Source: Marivita geojedonensis (GTDB taxonomy: Bacteria > Pseudomonadota > Alphaproteobacteria > Rhodobacterales > Rhodobacteraceae). Taken from it: DNA of 64,000 nt. The DNA lies in NCBI RefSeq assembly GCF_002115805.1, contig NZ_JFKC01000003.1:124001-188000 (forward strand). The letters run 5' to 3'. Shown in pieces: positions 16,836-26,938 of the stretch. The position numbers were made by a program, and so were the translations under genes. Every line of letters begins with the position of its first letter. Position 1 is the stretch's first letter. A model generated the notes under the pieces. The model was given only the letters and a program-made list of their open reading frames with translations. It had not been told where the DNA came from and searched no databases.

Positions 16836-17801
16836 ATGCGTCTGCCATTTGTTTCGGTTCTGCTGGCACTTGTTCTGGCCTCATCGGTCTGGGCGAGCCC
16901 CGAGTTCTGGCGGTATGAATGGCCGGACACGAATTTCGAAAAGACCTCTGTATCCAATTGGGTGGAGATCCTGTCCGGTGGGCCACCCAAGGATGGCATC
17001 CCGGCGTTGGACAATCCGGATTTCGTGCCCGCCTCGGACAAGGCCGGGATTGACCCGACGGAGCCGGTGATCACGCTTGAGATGGGTGGACAGGCGCGGG
17101 CCTATCCGATCCGCTATCTGACTTGGCATGAGATCGTGAACGATGTGGTGGGTGGTGTGCCCGTGGCGGTGACCTTCTGCCCGCTCTGCAATTCGGCACT
17201 GACTTTTGACCGGCGGATCGATGGCCGGGTGTTGAGCTTTGGCGTATCCGGCAAGCTGCGCCATTCCGACATGATCATGTATGACCGGGAGACGGAAAGC
17301 TGGTGGCAGCAGGCGATTGGTGAAGCGATTGTCGGCGACCTGACCGGGGCCGAGTTGAGGACGCTGCCAAGCTGGATGGAAAGCTGGGCCGAGTTTCTGG
17401 AGCGTCATCCCAACGGGTTGGTGATGGCGGAGCCGGGCCACAACCGTGACTATGGGCGCAATCCGTATCGGGGCTATGACAGTTCGGCGCGTCCGTTCCT
17501 TTATTCAGGAGACTTGCCGCCGCATGGGATTGATGCGCTTGCGCGGGTGATCCGGGTGGGGGACCGGGCCTGGCCCATGGAGCGGCTGGCGCGCGAGGGC
17601 GAAGTCCGCGAGGCCGGTGTTGTGATCTCTTGGCGCTCGGGGCAAGCCTCGGCGCTGGATACGGGCCGGATCGGGGATGGCCGCGATGTCGGGTCGATCC
17701 GGGTGCGCGACGGGCAGGGCCGGGATGTGCCGCATGACGTGATGTTCGCCTTTGCCTATCACGCCTTCTGGCCGGAGGGCATCTGGATGCTTGGGAACTG
17801 A
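16836..17801 (+). CDS. Exported DUF3179 domain protein
   Basis: 321 aa. Signal peptide MRLPFVSVLLALVLASSVWA. The mature part has the DUF3179 features: YLTWHEIVNDVVGGVPVAVT, FCPLCNSALTF, a Cys-pair motif CPLC, and SWWQQAIGEAIVG. Function of the family is not established. The start at ATG 16836 is chosen because GGGGGAGG ends 8 bases upstream and it restores a signal peptide. The 3' end overlaps the convergent GNAT gene by 43 bases. Confidence 0.85.
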   Translation: MRLPFVSVLLALVLASSVWASPEFWRYEWPDTNFEKTSVSNWVEILSGGPPKDGIPALDNPDFVPASDKAGIDPTEPVITLEMGGQARAYPIRYLTWHEIVNDVVGGVPVAVTFCPLCNSALTFDRRIDGRVLSFGVSGKLRHSDMIMYDRETESWWQQAIGEAIVGDLTGAELRTLPSWMESWAEFLERHPNGLVMAEPGHNRDYGRNPYRGYDSSARPFLYSGDLPPHGIDALARVIRVGDRAWPMERLAREGEVREAGVVISWRSGQASALDTGRIGDGRDVGSIRVRDGQGRDVPHDVMFAFAYHAFWPEGIWMLGN

Positions 17802-18622
17802 CGGCGAAACGCAGGCAGGAGGCGCAGCCATGTGCCGCCCAGGTGATGTCTGTGTGCGCCGGTGCGGAGCTTGAACCGGTCAAGACCGTCCGGTCCGGTG
17901 AGCAGACCGAGATCCAAAGTGCTGTAGCCTCGGGCCTGCAGCCAGATCATCGTCTTCCACAGCATGAGAGTATGCGCATTTGCCGCGCGACCGGCCTTCG
18001 TCGTGACGGCGATGTGATAGGTCGACCACGGTCGATGGCAGAGGATCAGCATTCCGGCGATCGGTCCGTCGCTGTTCTGCGCGGTGATGACGCGGGCCTG
18101 ACCGGGGTTTTCCCGGGCAAACGTGTCGAGCAGGCGTATGGGCCAGTTGCGGTAGCCTTGTGATTTTTGCTGGGCGCGTTCGGCTTGGATGAGCCAGGCG
18201 TGGTGCGTCGGGTGATATGCCGTGTTGGTGATACGCAGATCGCCCTTTTCCGCCTTGTTCAGGGCACCGCGCCAGGAAGGGTGCAAGGTCTTCCGCATTC
18301 GGCGTGGTTCGCAGAGCGGAAGCAAAGCCACGGATTTCGGTCTGGACAGCCTGATCAACCCGTCGGTTGGTGTTTCCGGGCTGTTGGTGTTCACGATCAG
18401 CGGTCCGCGCAGGTCAAGACTGTGCAGGTACGCGGCCTCATCTGCGGCGGCAAGCCCGACCGGACCGCGAGAGATGAGGTTGACGGGTCCAATGAGCGGG
18501 ATGTGACGGGTTTGGATCAGGCAGCGCCCCTGATGACCAATCGCGTCGGTGCGCACCCGCGTCCCAAGGGCGCGCAGGGTGTTGGCGTAAGCATCTGATT
18601 GCGGGAGCGGATTGGGCAACAT
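17759..18622 (-). CDS. GNAT/FemAB-like acyltransferase
   Basis: 287 aa. The C-terminal half has a GNAT-like or BioF2-like acyltransferase pattern: GPIAGMLILCHRPWSTYHIA, AANAHTLMLWKTMIWLQARG, then LDLGLLTGPDGLDRFKLRTG. These are typical of the Asp-Gly-x-x-x-Phe-Lys core of peptidoglycan/lipid II or lipid aminoacyl transferases. No membrane segments. The substrate is unknown. It ends inside the 3' end of the DUF3179 gene; convergent overlap only. Confidence 0.7.
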   Translation of the reverse strand: MLPNPLPQSDAYANTLRALGTRVRTDAIGHQGRCLIQTRHIPLIGPVNLISRGPVGLAAADEAAYLHSLDLRGPLIVNTNSPETPTDGLIRLSRPKSVALLPLCEPRRMRKTLHPSWRGALNKAEKGDLRITNTAYHPTHHAWLIQAERAQQKSQGYRNWPIRLLDTFARENPGQARVITAQNSDGPIAGMLILCHRPWSTYHIAVTTKAGRAANAHTLMLWKTMIWLQARGYSTLDLGLLTGPDGLDRFKLRTGAHRHHLGGTWLRLLPAFRRQFPSIQMPSGQKA

Positions 18623-18663
18623 GTGCGCAACATCGCGCGGGAAGGTTGCCGTTTTGTTAACGC

Positions 18664-18693
18664 GCGCCCGGCATCCTCAAAGACGCCGGGCGC
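18664..18693 (+). terminator. Strong hairpin between tyrS and the GNAT gene
   Basis: GCGCCCGGC-(12 nt)-GCCGGGCGC, perfect 9-bp stem, followed on the plus strand by TGTTTTTTT (18694-18702). Both flanking genes run on the minus strand, so the T tract faces the wrong way for tyrS. On the minus strand the stem is preceded by the A run. It may still stop tyrS transcripts or block antisense ones. Confidence 0.5.
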
Positions 18694-18704
18694 TGTTTTT
18701 TTGT

Positions 18705-19955
18705 TCAGCCCATCTTCACCAGAGCGTGGCGCTTCTTGCCGGCGCTGAGCTTGATCGGGTTGGCAAGGGCCGCCGCGTCGATCATCAGTCCCGCATCGGT
18801 GAGTGGTTCGTCATCAAGCCGCGCACCGTTTTCGGCGATCAGGCGCTTGGCCTCCTTGCCGGATTTGGCGAGGCCTGTCTTGACGATCAGTTGCACGATG
18901 GAAATGCCGTCACCGATCTCGTCCGAAGTCAGGGCGACGGTCGGCAGGTCATCCCCGATGCCGCCTTTCTCGAACACTTCGCGCGCGGTGGCCTCGGCTG
19001 CCGCAGCGGCCTCGGCGCCATGGCAGAGCATTGTCACCTCGTTGGCGAGGATGATCTTGGCGTCGTTGATCTCGGACCCGGCCAGCGCGCCAAGGCGGTT
19101 GCATTCCTCGATCGGCAGCTCAGTATAGAGCTTGAGGAAGCGGCCCACATCGGCATCGGTGGTGTTGCGCCAGAACTGCCAGAATTCATAGGGCGAGCGC
19201 ATGTCGGCATTGAGCCAGACCGCGCCATCGGCGGATTTGCCCATCTTCTTGCCGTCGCTCGTGGTCAGCAGCGGCGAGGTGAGGCCGTAGATCTCGTGAT
19301 CCAGCACGCGGCGGGTCAGGTCGATGCCGTTGACGATATTGCCCCACTGGTCCGAGCCGCCGAACTGCACCAGGCAGCCGTAACGGCGGTTCAGTTCGAG
19401 GAAGTCGTAGGCCTGCAGGATCATGTAGTTGAATTCGAGGAAGGACAGCGACTGTTCGCGGTCGAGGCGCGATTTCACGCTCTCGAACGACAGCATGCGG
19501 TTGACGCTGAAATGCCGCCCGATATCGCGCAGGAAATCGAGGTAGTTCAACCCGTCCAGCCATTCGGCGTTGTTGAGCATCAGCGCGCCAGTGGGGCCGT
19601 CATCGTATGAGATGTACTTGGCGAAGACCTGCTTGATGCCGTCGATATTGTCGTCGATCTGTTCCGGCGTCAGAAGCGGGCGTTCGTCCGCACGAAAGGA
19701 CGGGTCGCCCACCTTGGTGGTGCCGCCGCCCATGAGCGTGATCGGCTTGTGCCCGGTTTTCTGCAGCCAGCGCAGCATCATGATCTGGATGAGACTGCCC
19801 ACATGCAGCGATTTCGCCGTGGCGTCGAACCCGATATAGCCCGGCACCACCCCTTTGATCAGTGCCTCGTCAAGGCCCTGATAATCGGTGCAGTCGGCCA
19901 GAAAGCCACGCTCCATCATGACGCGCATGAAGTCCGATTTGGGATGGTAGGTCAT
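18705..19955 (-). CDS. tyrS: Tyrosyl-tRNA synthetase
   Basis: 416 aa class I aminoacyl-tRNA synthetase that charges tRNA-Tyr. The HIGH-like motif is in KSLHVGSL near residue 48, [24 protein letters not shown] holds the tyrosine site, and the KMSKS-like loop is KKMGKS. A C-terminal S4-like RNA-binding domain ([20 protein letters not shown]) ends the protein. Divergent from anmK. Confidence 0.97.
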   Translation of the reverse strand: MTYHPKSDFMRVMMERGFLADCTDYQGLDEALIKGVVPGYIGFDATAKSLHVGSLIQIMMLRWLQKTGHKPITLMGGGTTKVGDPSFRADERPLLTPEQIDDNIDGIKQVFAKYISYDDGPTGALMLNNAEWLDGLNYLDFLRDIGRHFSVNRMLSFESVKSRLDREQSLSFLEFNYMILQAYDFLELNRRYGCLVQFGGSDQWGNIVNGIDLTRRVLDHEIYGLTSPLLTTSDGKKMGKSADGAVWLNADMRSPYEFWQFWRNTTDADVGRFLKLYTELPIEECNRLGALAGSEINDAKIILANEVTMLCHGAEAAAAAEATAREVFEKGGIGDDLPTVALTSDEIGDGISIVQLIVKTGLAKSGKEAKRLIAENGARLDDEPLTDAGLMIDAAALANPIKLSAGKKRHALVKMG

Positions 19956-20010
19956 GGGGTTGCCTCGTTATAGAATGGTGGGGGCAGCTATACGCAGGGC
20001 AGGGCAAAAG

Positions 20011-21105
20011 GTGAAGGGCAAGTTGGCAGAACCGATCTGGGCCTTGGGCGCAATGTCGGGCACGTCTCTGGACGGGGTCGATGCGGCGCTGGTGCGGACA
20101 GATGGGGTGACGATTTCCGAGTTCGGCGCGTCGGGTTACCGCGCCTATTCGATTGACGAACAGGTGGTTCTGCGTGCGGCGTTGGGCAAATGGCCGGGCG
20201 ACGACCTTGATGCGGCGGCGGATGTCGTGCTGCGGGCGCATATAGCCGCGCTCAAAGGGTTCGATGCGGATGTTGTCGGCTTCCACGGCCAGACGCTGGC
20301 GCACGAGCCGCGTGGGCGCGGTACACATCAACTGGGCGATGGAGCGGCCCTGGCCGAGGCGCTGGCGCGCACGGTTGTGTGGGATTTCCGCTCGAACGAT
20401 GTCGAGTTGGGAGGCGAGGGCGCGCCGCTTGCACCGTTTTTCCACTGGGCCTGTGCGAAATGGATCGGGGCGGAGGCGCCTCTGGCCTTTCTGAACCTCG
20501 GCGGCGTGGGTAATCTGACCTGGGTTGATCCATTGTCGCGCGCGCCGGAGGAGGAGGGCGCTCTTCTCGCGTTTGACACCGGGCCGGCCAATGCGCCGAT
20601 CAACGATCTGCTGATGGAACGACGCGGTTTGTCGTTCGACCAAGACGGCGCGTTGGCATCGCAGGGCGAAGTGGTCGATGGTGCTCTGGAGTTGTTCCTT
20701 GAGGAAGGGTACTTCCGCAAGATGCCGCCCAAGTCTCTGGATCGAAATGATTTTTCCCTCATGCTCGATCTCGTGAGGGAACTGGGCGATGCGGATGCAG
20801 CGGCGACCATGACGGCGATGGCGGCGGCGTCGGTTATGCAGGGTATGGAGCATTGTCCGGTTCCGCCGGAGCGGGTGCTGGTCACGGGAGGCGGGCGGCG
20901 CAACCCGGTGATGATGGCAATGCTGGAAAGCGCGCTCGACTGTCCGGTGCTGCCGGTCGAAACGGTGGGATTGGACGGCGATATGCTTGAAGCGCAGGCC
21001 TTCGCCTATCTCGCTGTGCGGGTGCTGCGTGGGCTTCCGACCTCGGCACCAGGTACGACAGGTGTGCGGGCGCCAGTTGGCGGCGGGCAGATTTCGCGGG
21101 TGTGA
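20011..21105 (+). CDS. anmK: Anhydro-N-acetylmuramic acid kinase
   Basis: Phosphorylates and opens 1,6-anhydro-MurNAc during peptidoglycan recycling. ATP-site motif [17 protein letters not shown] at the N-terminus, [12 protein letters not shown], and [11 protein letters not shown] all match. I place the start at GTG 20011, giving the family-like N-terminus; in-frame ATG codons at 19975 and 19954 are alternatives, and the latter would overlap the tyrS start. About 364 aa, normal length. Confidence 0.93.
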   Translation: MKGKLAEPIWALGAMSGTSLDGVDAALVRTDGVTISEFGASGYRAYSIDEQVVLRAALGKWPGDDLDAAADVVLRAHIAALKGFDADVVGFHGQTLAHEPRGRGTHQLGDGAALAEALARTVVWDFRSNDVELGGEGAPLAPFFHWACAKWIGAEAPLAFLNLGGVGNLTWVDPLSRAPEEEGALLAFDTGPANAPINDLLMERRGLSFDQDGALASQGEVVDGALELFLEEGYFRKMPPKSLDRNDFSLMLDLVRELGDADAAATMTAMAAASVMQGMEHCPVPPERVLVTGGGRRNPVMMAMLESALDCPVLPVETVGLDGDMLEAQAFAYLAVRVLRGLPTSAPGTTGVRAPVGGGQISRV

Positions 21106-21164
21106 TCAAATGCGCGCCTGCGGCGCACAGTATCAGCTTGCCGCGCTTCTTGCGCGCCAAGCGA

Positions 21165-21208
21165 TTGGGGCGCTGCCCCAAACCCCGAGGTATTTTGGGC
21201 CCGAAGAA
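21165..21208 (+). repeat. Dispersed intergenic repeat, copy 2
   Basis: Hairpin TTGGGG-CGCTG-CCCCAA (21165-21181) followed by CCCCGAGGTATTTTGGGCCC and GAAGAA. Oriented with anmK. Confidence 0.65.
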
Positions 21209-21306
21209 ACCAATTGTTAAGGCTGTCGGGCTATTTCTGAGATACGGTACAGGCGGAGGCGCCGATGACCGTGCCCGAAGAAGCGACTGACATGTCGGAT
21301 TGCTTC

Positions 21307-21339
21307 AACGCCCGCCGCGATCTGCTCGTGGCGGGCGTT
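21307..21339 (+). terminator. Hairpin in the anmK-moaA gap
   Basis: AACGCCCGCC-(13 nt)-GGCGGGCGTT, a perfect 10-bp stem between the two inverted repeat copies. No T tract follows on the plus strand. Possible bidirectional terminator. Confidence 0.45.
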
Positions 21340-21354
21340 CTTGCGATGTATGGG

Positions 21355-21404
21355 TTTCTTTGGGCTGAAAATACCTCGGGGAGCGCGAGGGGCTGGCCCC
21401 TCGC
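21355..21404 (-). repeat. Dispersed intergenic repeat, copy 3 (inverted)
   Basis: Reverse complement of the copy 1/2 motif (CTTTGGGCTGAAAATACC, then TCGGGG), followed by the stem GCGAGGGG-CTGG-CCCCTCGC (21385-21404). Oriented with moaA. Confidence 0.65.
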
Positions 21405-21416
21405 ATGCACCGCAAT

Positions 21417-22421
21417 TCAACCGCCGGTGTGGCTCATGTGTCGCGAGACGCGTCCATCGACGGTCTGGCGGGAATAATCAAAGTCATGCCCCTTGGGTTT
21501 CAGCGCAATCGCGTCGCGGATCGCCTGTTCCAGTGGGGCATCGCTGTTGGGGTGGTTGCGCAGGGCCGAGCGCAGGTCGGCATTGTCTTCCTGCCCCAGA
21601 CACATGAACAGTTCGCCGGTGCAGGTCAGTCGGACGCGGTTGCAGCTTTCGCAGAAATTATGCGTGAGCGGCGTGATGAAGCCGATCTTCTGTCCCGTTT
21701 CCTCGACACGGACATACCGCGCGGGGCCGCCGGTGCGTTCGGGCAGGTCGGTCAGTGTGTATTCCTTGCGCAGTTCGTCGCGCAGGTCGCTGAGTTTCCA
21801 GTACTGGCCCAAGCGGTCCTCGTTGCCGATATCGCCCATCGGCATGACCTCGATGAAGGTCAGATCCATGTCCCGGCTCTTGCACCATTCGGTGAGGGTG
21901 AACAACTCATCCTCGTTGAAGCCCTTGAGGGCCACCGTGTTGATCTTGACCCGCATGCCGGCCTTTTGAGCGGCATCAATCCCCTTGATAACCTGGGGCA
22001 GGCGGCCCCAACGGGTGATGTCCGCGAATTTCTGTTCGTCCAGCGTGTCGAGCGAGATATTGATCCGGCGTACACCGGCATCGAAAAGGTCACCAGCAAA
22101 GCGGTCGAGCTGCGAGCCGTTTGTCGTCAGCGTCAGTTCCTTGAGCGCGCCCGCATCCAGATGCCGGGTCATCGCCCGGAAGAACGTCATGATGTCCCGC
22201 CGGACCAGCGGTTCACCCCCGGTAATCCGGAGCTTCTCCACGCCGAGGCGGATGAAGGTCGAACACATACGGTCCAGCTCTTCCAGCGTCAGCAGTTCCT
22301 TCTTTGGAAGGAACGTCATGTTTTCCGACATGCAATAGACGCAGCGGAAATCGCAGCGGTCGGTCACGGAGACGCGAAGGTAGGAGATCGCGCGCTGAAA
22401 GGGATCAATAAGCGGTGTCAT
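21417..22421 (-). CDS. moaA: GTP 3',8-cyclase (molybdenum cofactor biosynthesis)
   Basis: 334 aa radical SAM enzyme that starts molybdopterin synthesis from GTP. N-terminal cluster CxxxCxxC in [11 protein letters not shown] motif [11 protein letters not shown], second [4Fe-4S] ligands in [18 protein letters not shown], and the C-terminal Gly-Gly (MSHTGG) needed for activity. Start ATG 22421 ([20 protein letters not shown]); the frame is open upstream without support. Divergent from the next lipoprotein gene. Confidence 0.97.
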   Translation of the reverse strand: MTPLIDPFQRAISYLRVSVTDRCDFRCVYCMSENMTFLPKKELLTLEELDRMCSTFIRLGVEKLRITGGEPLVRRDIMTFFRAMTRHLDAGALKELTLTTNGSQLDRFAGDLFDAGVRRINISLDTLDEQKFADITRWGRLPQVIKGIDAAQKAGMRVKINTVALKGFNEDELFTLTEWCKSRDMDLTFIEVMPMGDIGNEDRLGQYWKLSDLRDELRKEYTLTDLPERTGGPARYVRVEETGQKIGFITPLTHNFCESCNRVRLTCTGELFMCLGQEDNADLRSALRNHPNSDAPLEQAIRDAIALKPKGHDFDYSRQTVDGRVSRHMSHTGG

Positions 22422-22501
22422 GCCGCAGAGCCTAGCCTTTCGTTCGGGGCTGGGCAAGTATGGGACGATATGGTTTTGTGGGACGATGGTCGGAGGTATC
22501 G

Positions 22502-22993
22502 GTGCAGAAGAAACTTGGAATTCTGGGGCTTTGTGCCGTTCTGGCAGGATGCGGGATTCTGCCAAAAGAAACACAGGATGCACCGCCTGTCCAAGCGGTT
22601 GCTGATGGGCAGATGCGTCCCCAGTCGCGGCCCGAAACGCTCGATACATCTGCCCGTCGACCGCCCCCGACAGCGCGGACGGTTGAAGAGTTCGACACCA
22701 CCACCCGCGACGAACGCGAAGCAGCTGCCAGCGCACCGGTAAGTGCCGAGCGCGCACTCGGGTCAACAATCGTGTCGCTGGGCGATCCGACGCGACCGGG
22801 GTTCTGGGTCGAGACCTCGCTTGTCTCCGCGCCGGGCAAGGGGCGCGTTGTTAATCCCGATACCGGGCAATCTGCCCAGGTCGATCTGCTTCCCGCTGAC
22901 GGCACCGGAAGCCGGATGTCACTTGCCGCGATGCGGTTGATCGGTGTGCCCTTGACGGGTTTGGCGGAGGTTGTGCTGTTTTCAGGCGGATAA
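22502..22993 (+). CDS. Hypothetical lipoprotein
   Basis: 163 aa. Lipoprotein signal [20 protein letters not shown] with the lipobox LAGC. The mature part begins Pro/Thr/Asp-rich and disordered, then a compact C-terminal domain ([21 protein letters not shown]) resembling short D-galactarate/septal-ring type domains only loosely. The GTG start at 22502 is set by GGAGG at 22492-22496. No function recognised. The 3' end overlaps the convergent alkD-like gene by 12 bases. Confidence 0.7.
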   Translation: MQKKLGILGLCAVLAGCGILPKETQDAPPVQAVADGQMRPQSRPETLDTSARRPPPTARTVEEFDTTTRDEREAAASAPVSAERALGSTIVSLGDPTRPGFWVETSLVSAPGKGRVVNPDTGQSAQVDLLPADGTGSRMSLAAMRLIGVPLTGLAEVVLFSGG

Positions 22994-23665
22994 ATGCCGC
23001 GCCGCTTCCTTGCGGGCGAAGGGTTTCATCCGGTCACCGTGTTTGGAGAGGAACGCTCGGGCGCGATCAGGGTCGTGGCGTGAGAGGTCCCGGAGCCACC
23101 ACGCCACGGCTTTCTGAATGAACCAGTCGGTGTCATCGAGATAGCCTGCGGCCCACCCAAGGATGCGGTCGCGGGCTGCGGTTTCATCGGCGGTGGGGTG
23201 GTTTTGCTTGGTCCACGGCAGGGTGATGACCAACGCGGCGCGCCGGGTCCACATATGATCGCTGGCTGTCCATGTATCCACTGTATCGAGGCGGGAGGGA
23301 TCAGCGGTCAGACGGCGTTGACCGGCCATGCAGGCGTGATCGGCAATGGCCCAGCTGTCGAAATCTGGCACCCAGCTTTGGATCAGCTGCCATGCGGCCT
23401 CGTCGGATGGTTTGATCCGGGCCTGTGTCAGCAGTTTGGAGGCGGCCACGCGCGCTTCAAAGATATTGGTGTTCCAGAGATCCGCCGCCAACCGCAGCCG
23501 TGTGTCGAGGTCAATCTGCTGGCGCCAGTCCCGGACAAGTGCGTCGGTGTCAGGGTTGGCGACGCCCAGATAGGGGCGGTCGACCTTGTGATAGGCGGCC
23601 ATCTGTTCTGCGCGCCCCGTTTGCGCCCGGGCGCGCAGTTCCGACAGAGCCTCGTCCAGTGTCAT
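22982..23665 (-). CDS. alkD: DNA alkylation repair protein (AlkD-like HEAT repeat)
   Basis: 227 aa, all-helical AlkD/AlkC-like family of DNA glycosylases acting on alkylated bases. Typical stretches: DLWNTNIFEARVAASKLL, SWAIADHACM, TWTASDHMWTRRAALV, YLDDTDWFIQKAVAWWLRDL. The start ATG 23665 overlaps the glmS stop as ATGA, so it is co-translated as last gene of glmU-glmS-alkD. The frame is open to 23815, but only inside glmS. Confidence 0.85.
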   Translation of the reverse strand: MTLDEALSELRARAQTGRAEQMAAYHKVDRPYLGVANPDTDALVRDWRQQIDLDTRLRLAADLWNTNIFEARVAASKLLTQARIKPSDEAAWQLIQSWVPDFDSWAIADHACMAGQRRLTADPSRLDTVDTWTASDHMWTRRAALVITLPWTKQNHPTADETAARDRILGWAAGYLDDTDWFIQKAVAWWLRDLSRHDPDRARAFLSKHGDRMKPFARKEAARHLSA

Positions 23666-25479
23666 TCCACGGTAACGGATTTGGCGAGGTTGCGGGGCTG
23701 ATCCACGTCTGTGCCTTTGGCGATTGCTGCATGATAGGCGAGAAGCTGCGCAGGCAATGCGTACAGCAGAGGCGACAGGACCGGATCGACTTCGGGCAGG
23801 GTAATGGTACGCCAAACGTCTGATCCGGTGGCTTCTGCGCCAGCGGCATCTGTGATGAGGCAGACTTTCCCGCCACGGGCCATGACTTCCTGCATGTTGG
23901 ACACGGTCTTTTCAAACAGTGCGTCGCGCGGGGCCATGACGATCACGGGTACAGATTTGTCGATCAGCGCAATGGGGCCATGCTTGAGTTCGCCTGATGC
24001 GTAAGCTTCGGCATGTATATAGCTGATTTCTTTGAGTTTAAGGGCGCCTTCAAGGGCGAGGGGGTGCATCAGGCCGCGCCCGAGGAACAGGACATCGCGA
24101 GCCTCTGCGATCTGCCGCGCCGCGTCGGCGATTGTAGGGTCACGATCCAGCGTGGCGTTGAACAGCCCCGGCAGAGCGCGCAGCTGGGTCAGTTTTTCAG
24201 CGCAGTCGCCAGCAGACATTGCGCCTCGTTCGACGGCCGCTTTCAGCGCGAGAAGCAGCAGCGTGTTGAGCTGGCATGTAAACGCCTTGGTCGAGGCGAC
24301 GCCCACCTCGACCCCTGCGTGGATGGGCAGGGCGATGTCGCTTTCACGTGCGATGGAGCTTTCCGATACATTGACGACGGACAGGATGCTGTCAGCCTTC
24401 CCGGCGCAGTACCTCAGCGCGGCCAGAGTGTCGGCGGTTTCGCCCGACTGCGATACAAAGAGCGCAATCGTGCCCGGTGTGACCGGAGGTTCGCGGTAAC
24501 GGAACTCGGACGCGATATCGACTTCGACAGGAAGTCTGGCCAGCTGTTCGAACCAGTATTTCGCTGTCAGGCAGGCATAGAAAGCCGTGCCGCAGGCCAC
24601 CATTGTGATCCGGTCGATCTTGGTGAAATCGGGCAGCGCGTCGGGCATCACGATCTGATTGCCGTCCAGGTAGGCTCGGAGCGCATCGGCAAGCACCGTG
24701 GGTTGCTCGGCGATTTCCTTGGCCATGAAGTGTTTGTAGCCGGCTTTGTCCACACGGGTCGCATCCGTGTTGATCTTGCGGCTTGGGCGGGTCACGCGGG
24801 CGCCACTTTCATCAAAGATATCAACCGTTTGCCGGGTCAGAACGGCACAATCGCCTTCTTCGAGATAGGTGATCGTATCCGTCAGAGGAGCCAGCGCAAT
24901 GGCGTCCGATCCAACGAACATTTCGCCCTCACCATGGCCGATGGCCAGGGGGCTGCCCTTGCGGGCGGCAACGATCAGGTCGTCTTCGCCATCGAACAGG
25001 AACGCCAGCGCAAAAGCGCCGTCCAGTCGTGCAAGACAGGCACGGGCCGCGTCCACATGGCTCATCCCCTGCTTCATGTAGTGATGGGTCAGCAGGGCAA
25101 CGGTTTCGGTGTCCGTGTCGGTCTCCGGGGTGATCTGGTGTCTCGCCAGTTCGGCGCGCAGTTCCTTGTAGTTCTCGATGATCCCATTGTGGACAACCGC
25201 CACCGGGCCGGACTGGTGCGGGTGGGCGTTCTTGGTGTTGGGCTCTCCATGGGTGGCCCAGCGAGTGTGGCCGATGCCGGATTTGCCGGGCAGCGGGTCA
25301 TGGACCAGCAGATCCGACAGGTTCACCAGCTTGCCGACGGCGCGGCGGCGATCCAGTGTGCCTTCGTTGACTGTCGCGATCCCTGCGCTGTCATAACCGC
25401 GGTATTCCAGCCGTTTCAGCGCTTCGACAAGCAGCGGTGCTGCCTCGTGTTCTCCGAGAACGCCCACAATTCCACACAT
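23662..25479 (-). CDS. glmS: Glutamine-fructose-6-phosphate aminotransferase
   Basis: 605 aa. Makes glucosamine-6-phosphate from fructose-6-phosphate and glutamine, feeding peptidoglycan and LPS synthesis. N-terminal Ntn amidotransferase domain with catalytic Cys2 in MCGIVGVLGE and YRGYDSAGI; two SIS domains follow (CGTAFYACL, SQSGETADTLAALR). The C-terminus is LAKSVTVE. It lies 4 bases after glmU, forming the hexosamine operon. Confidence 0.97.
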   Translation of the reverse strand: MCGIVGVLGEHEAAPLLVEALKRLEYRGYDSAGIATVNEGTLDRRRAVGKLVNLSDLLVHDPLPGKSGIGHTRWATHGEPNTKNAHPHQSGPVAVVHNGIIENYKELRAELARHQITPETDTDTETVALLTHHYMKQGMSHVDAARACLARLDGAFALAFLFDGEDDLIVAARKGSPLAIGHGEGEMFVGSDAIALAPLTDTITYLEEGDCAVLTRQTVDIFDESGARVTRPSRKINTDATRVDKAGYKHFMAKEIAEQPTVLADALRAYLDGNQIVMPDALPDFTKIDRITMVACGTAFYACLTAKYWFEQLARLPVEVDIASEFRYREPPVTPGTIALFVSQSGETADTLAALRYCAGKADSILSVVNVSESSIARESDIALPIHAGVEVGVASTKAFTCQLNTLLLLALKAAVERGAMSAGDCAEKLTQLRALPGLFNATLDRDPTIADAARQIAEARDVLFLGRGLMHPLALEGALKLKEISYIHAEAYASGELKHGPIALIDKSVPVIVMAPRDALFEKTVSNMQEVMARGGKVCLITDAAGAEATGSDVWRTITLPEVDPVLSPLLYALPAQLLAYHAAIAKGTDVDQPRNLAKSVTVE

Positions 25480-25483
25480 ACGC

Positions 25484-26833
25484 TTAACCCTTTGCCTGCT
25501 TGGCTTTCTTGGCGCGCAGGATGCTGAAAAGCTTGCGCGCGAAACCGTCCTTGTTGGTCTGCTCCGTTCGGGCGATGGCCATTGCGCCGTCCGGGACGTC
25601 TTTGGTCACCACGGTGGCGGTCGCGGTCATCGCTTCGTTGCCGACGGCCACCGGGGCGACCAGCATGGTGTTCGATCCGATGAACGTGTCGCGTCCGATG
25701 GTGGTGCGGTGCTTCATCACGCCGTCATAGTTGCAGGTAATGGTGCCTGCTCCGATGTTCGACCGCGCGCCAACCTCGGCATCGCCGATATAGGTGAGGT
25801 GATTGACCTTTGCGCCTTCATCAATTGCAGCGTTCTTGATCTCGACGAAGTTGCCGATATGCACGTCTTCCGCCAGTTCGGCACCGGGGCGCAGGCGGGC
25901 GAACGGGCCGACGGTGGCACCGCGGCTGACATGCGCGCCTTCGAGATGGCTGAAGGCGCGGATGCGGGCGCCGGATTCGACAGTGACGCCGGGGGCGAAG
26001 ACCACGTTGGGCTCGATTTCCGCGTCGCGGCCGATGATCGTGTCAAAGGACAGGAACACCGTGTCGGGGGCCTGCATCACCACGCCATCTTCGATCAAAG
26101 CGCGGCGTTTGTTCCGTTGGAAAAGCGCTTCGGCATTGGCCAGTTCCAGACGGGAATTGATGCCAAGTGTTTCCGCCTCGTCACAGGTGACGGCGGTGGC
26201 CTTGAGGCCGCGCGCGTTGGCGAGACCGATGATGTCAGTCAGGTAGTATTCGCCAGAGGCATTGTCGTTGCCCACGTCTGCCACCAGATCAAAGAGCGTG
26301 CGGGCATCGGCACAGATAACACCAGAGTTACAGAGTGTTATGGCGCGTTCTTCATCGGTTGCGTCCTTGAATTCGACGATCCGATCCAGCGTTGTTCCAT
26401 CCATGATCAACCGGCCATAACGACCGGGATCAGCAGCCTCGAACCCAAGCACAACGATATCATGTGCCGCGCGCGCAGCGATCATCTGTTCCAGCGTATC
26501 CGTGGTGATGAAAGGTGTGTCGCCGTAAAGTACGATCACGTCGCCATCAAAGCCGTCCAGCGCGTCGCGTGCCTGGGCGACGGCATGGGCTGTACCCAAC
26601 TGTTCTTCCTGGCGGACGGCAATCGCGTCTGGGTCGAACTCCTGTGCGGCGGCATCGACAAGCTCGGCTCCATGCCCGGTCACGACGATTGTGCGCTCCG
26701 GCTCCAAGGCCGAGGCGGACAGCATCGCGTGGTGCAGGAGCGGCGCGCCGCCGATCTTGTGCAGGACTTTCGGAAGGTCCGATTCCATGCGGGTGCCTTT
26801 GCCCGCCGCTAGAATGACTAGGGCTGTGCTCAT
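25484..26833 (-). CDS. glmU: Bifunctional N-acetylglucosamine-1-P uridyltransferase / glucosamine-1-P acetyltransferase
   Basis: 449 aa. N-terminal nucleotidyltransferase domain with LAAGKGTRM and the Mg/UDP-GlcNAc site VLYGDTPFIT; C-terminal left-handed beta-helix acetyltransferase with hexapeptide repeats (HIGNFVEIKNAAIDEGAKVN, YIGDAEVGARSNIGAGTITC). Produces UDP-GlcNAc for cell-wall precursors. First gene of the operon with glmS and alkD; divergent from the gph-like gene. Confidence 0.97.
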   Translation of the reverse strand: MSTALVILAAGKGTRMESDLPKVLHKIGGAPLLHHAMLSASALEPERTIVVTGHGAELVDAAAQEFDPDAIAVRQEEQLGTAHAVAQARDALDGFDGDVIVLYGDTPFITTDTLEQMIAARAAHDIVVLGFEAADPGRYGRLIMDGTTLDRIVEFKDATDEERAITLCNSGVICADARTLFDLVADVGNDNASGEYYLTDIIGLANARGLKATAVTCDEAETLGINSRLELANAEALFQRNKRRALIEDGVVMQAPDTVFLSFDTIIGRDAEIEPNVVFAPGVTVESGARIRAFSHLEGAHVSRGATVGPFARLRPGAELAEDVHIGNFVEIKNAAIDEGAKVNHLTYIGDAEVGARSNIGAGTITCNYDGVMKHRTTIGRDTFIGSNTMLVAPVAVGNEAMTATATVVTKDVPDGAMAIARTEQTNKDGFARKLFSILRAKKAKQAKG

Positions 26834-26938
26834 CGAGTTTCTCTTTGTCTTTTGCCTCTGCTCCTTTTATCGCTCTGGCCGAGTGCCGCAAGGCGGCTTA
26901 TTTCACTTGTGGTTGCGAGATGTGACAGGAGAGATGCG

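Larger units (their letters stand above)
21106..21416. other. Convergent intergenic region between anmK and moaA
   Basis: 311 bases holding two inverted copies of the dispersed repeat (21165-21208 forward, 21355-21404 reversed) and a central hairpin (21307-21339). A 70-codon plus-strand frame at 21265-21477 runs through the repeat and into moaA antisense, and I do not consider it a gene. Confidence 0.6.

Noticed and set aside
21265-21477. Possible 70-aa protein in the anmK-moaA gap
   Set aside because: It consists of a hairpin and a dispersed repeat copy translated, then runs antisense into moaA.
24013-25527. Plus-strand open frame of 504 codons
   Set aside because: Antisense to glmS. No protein family features.
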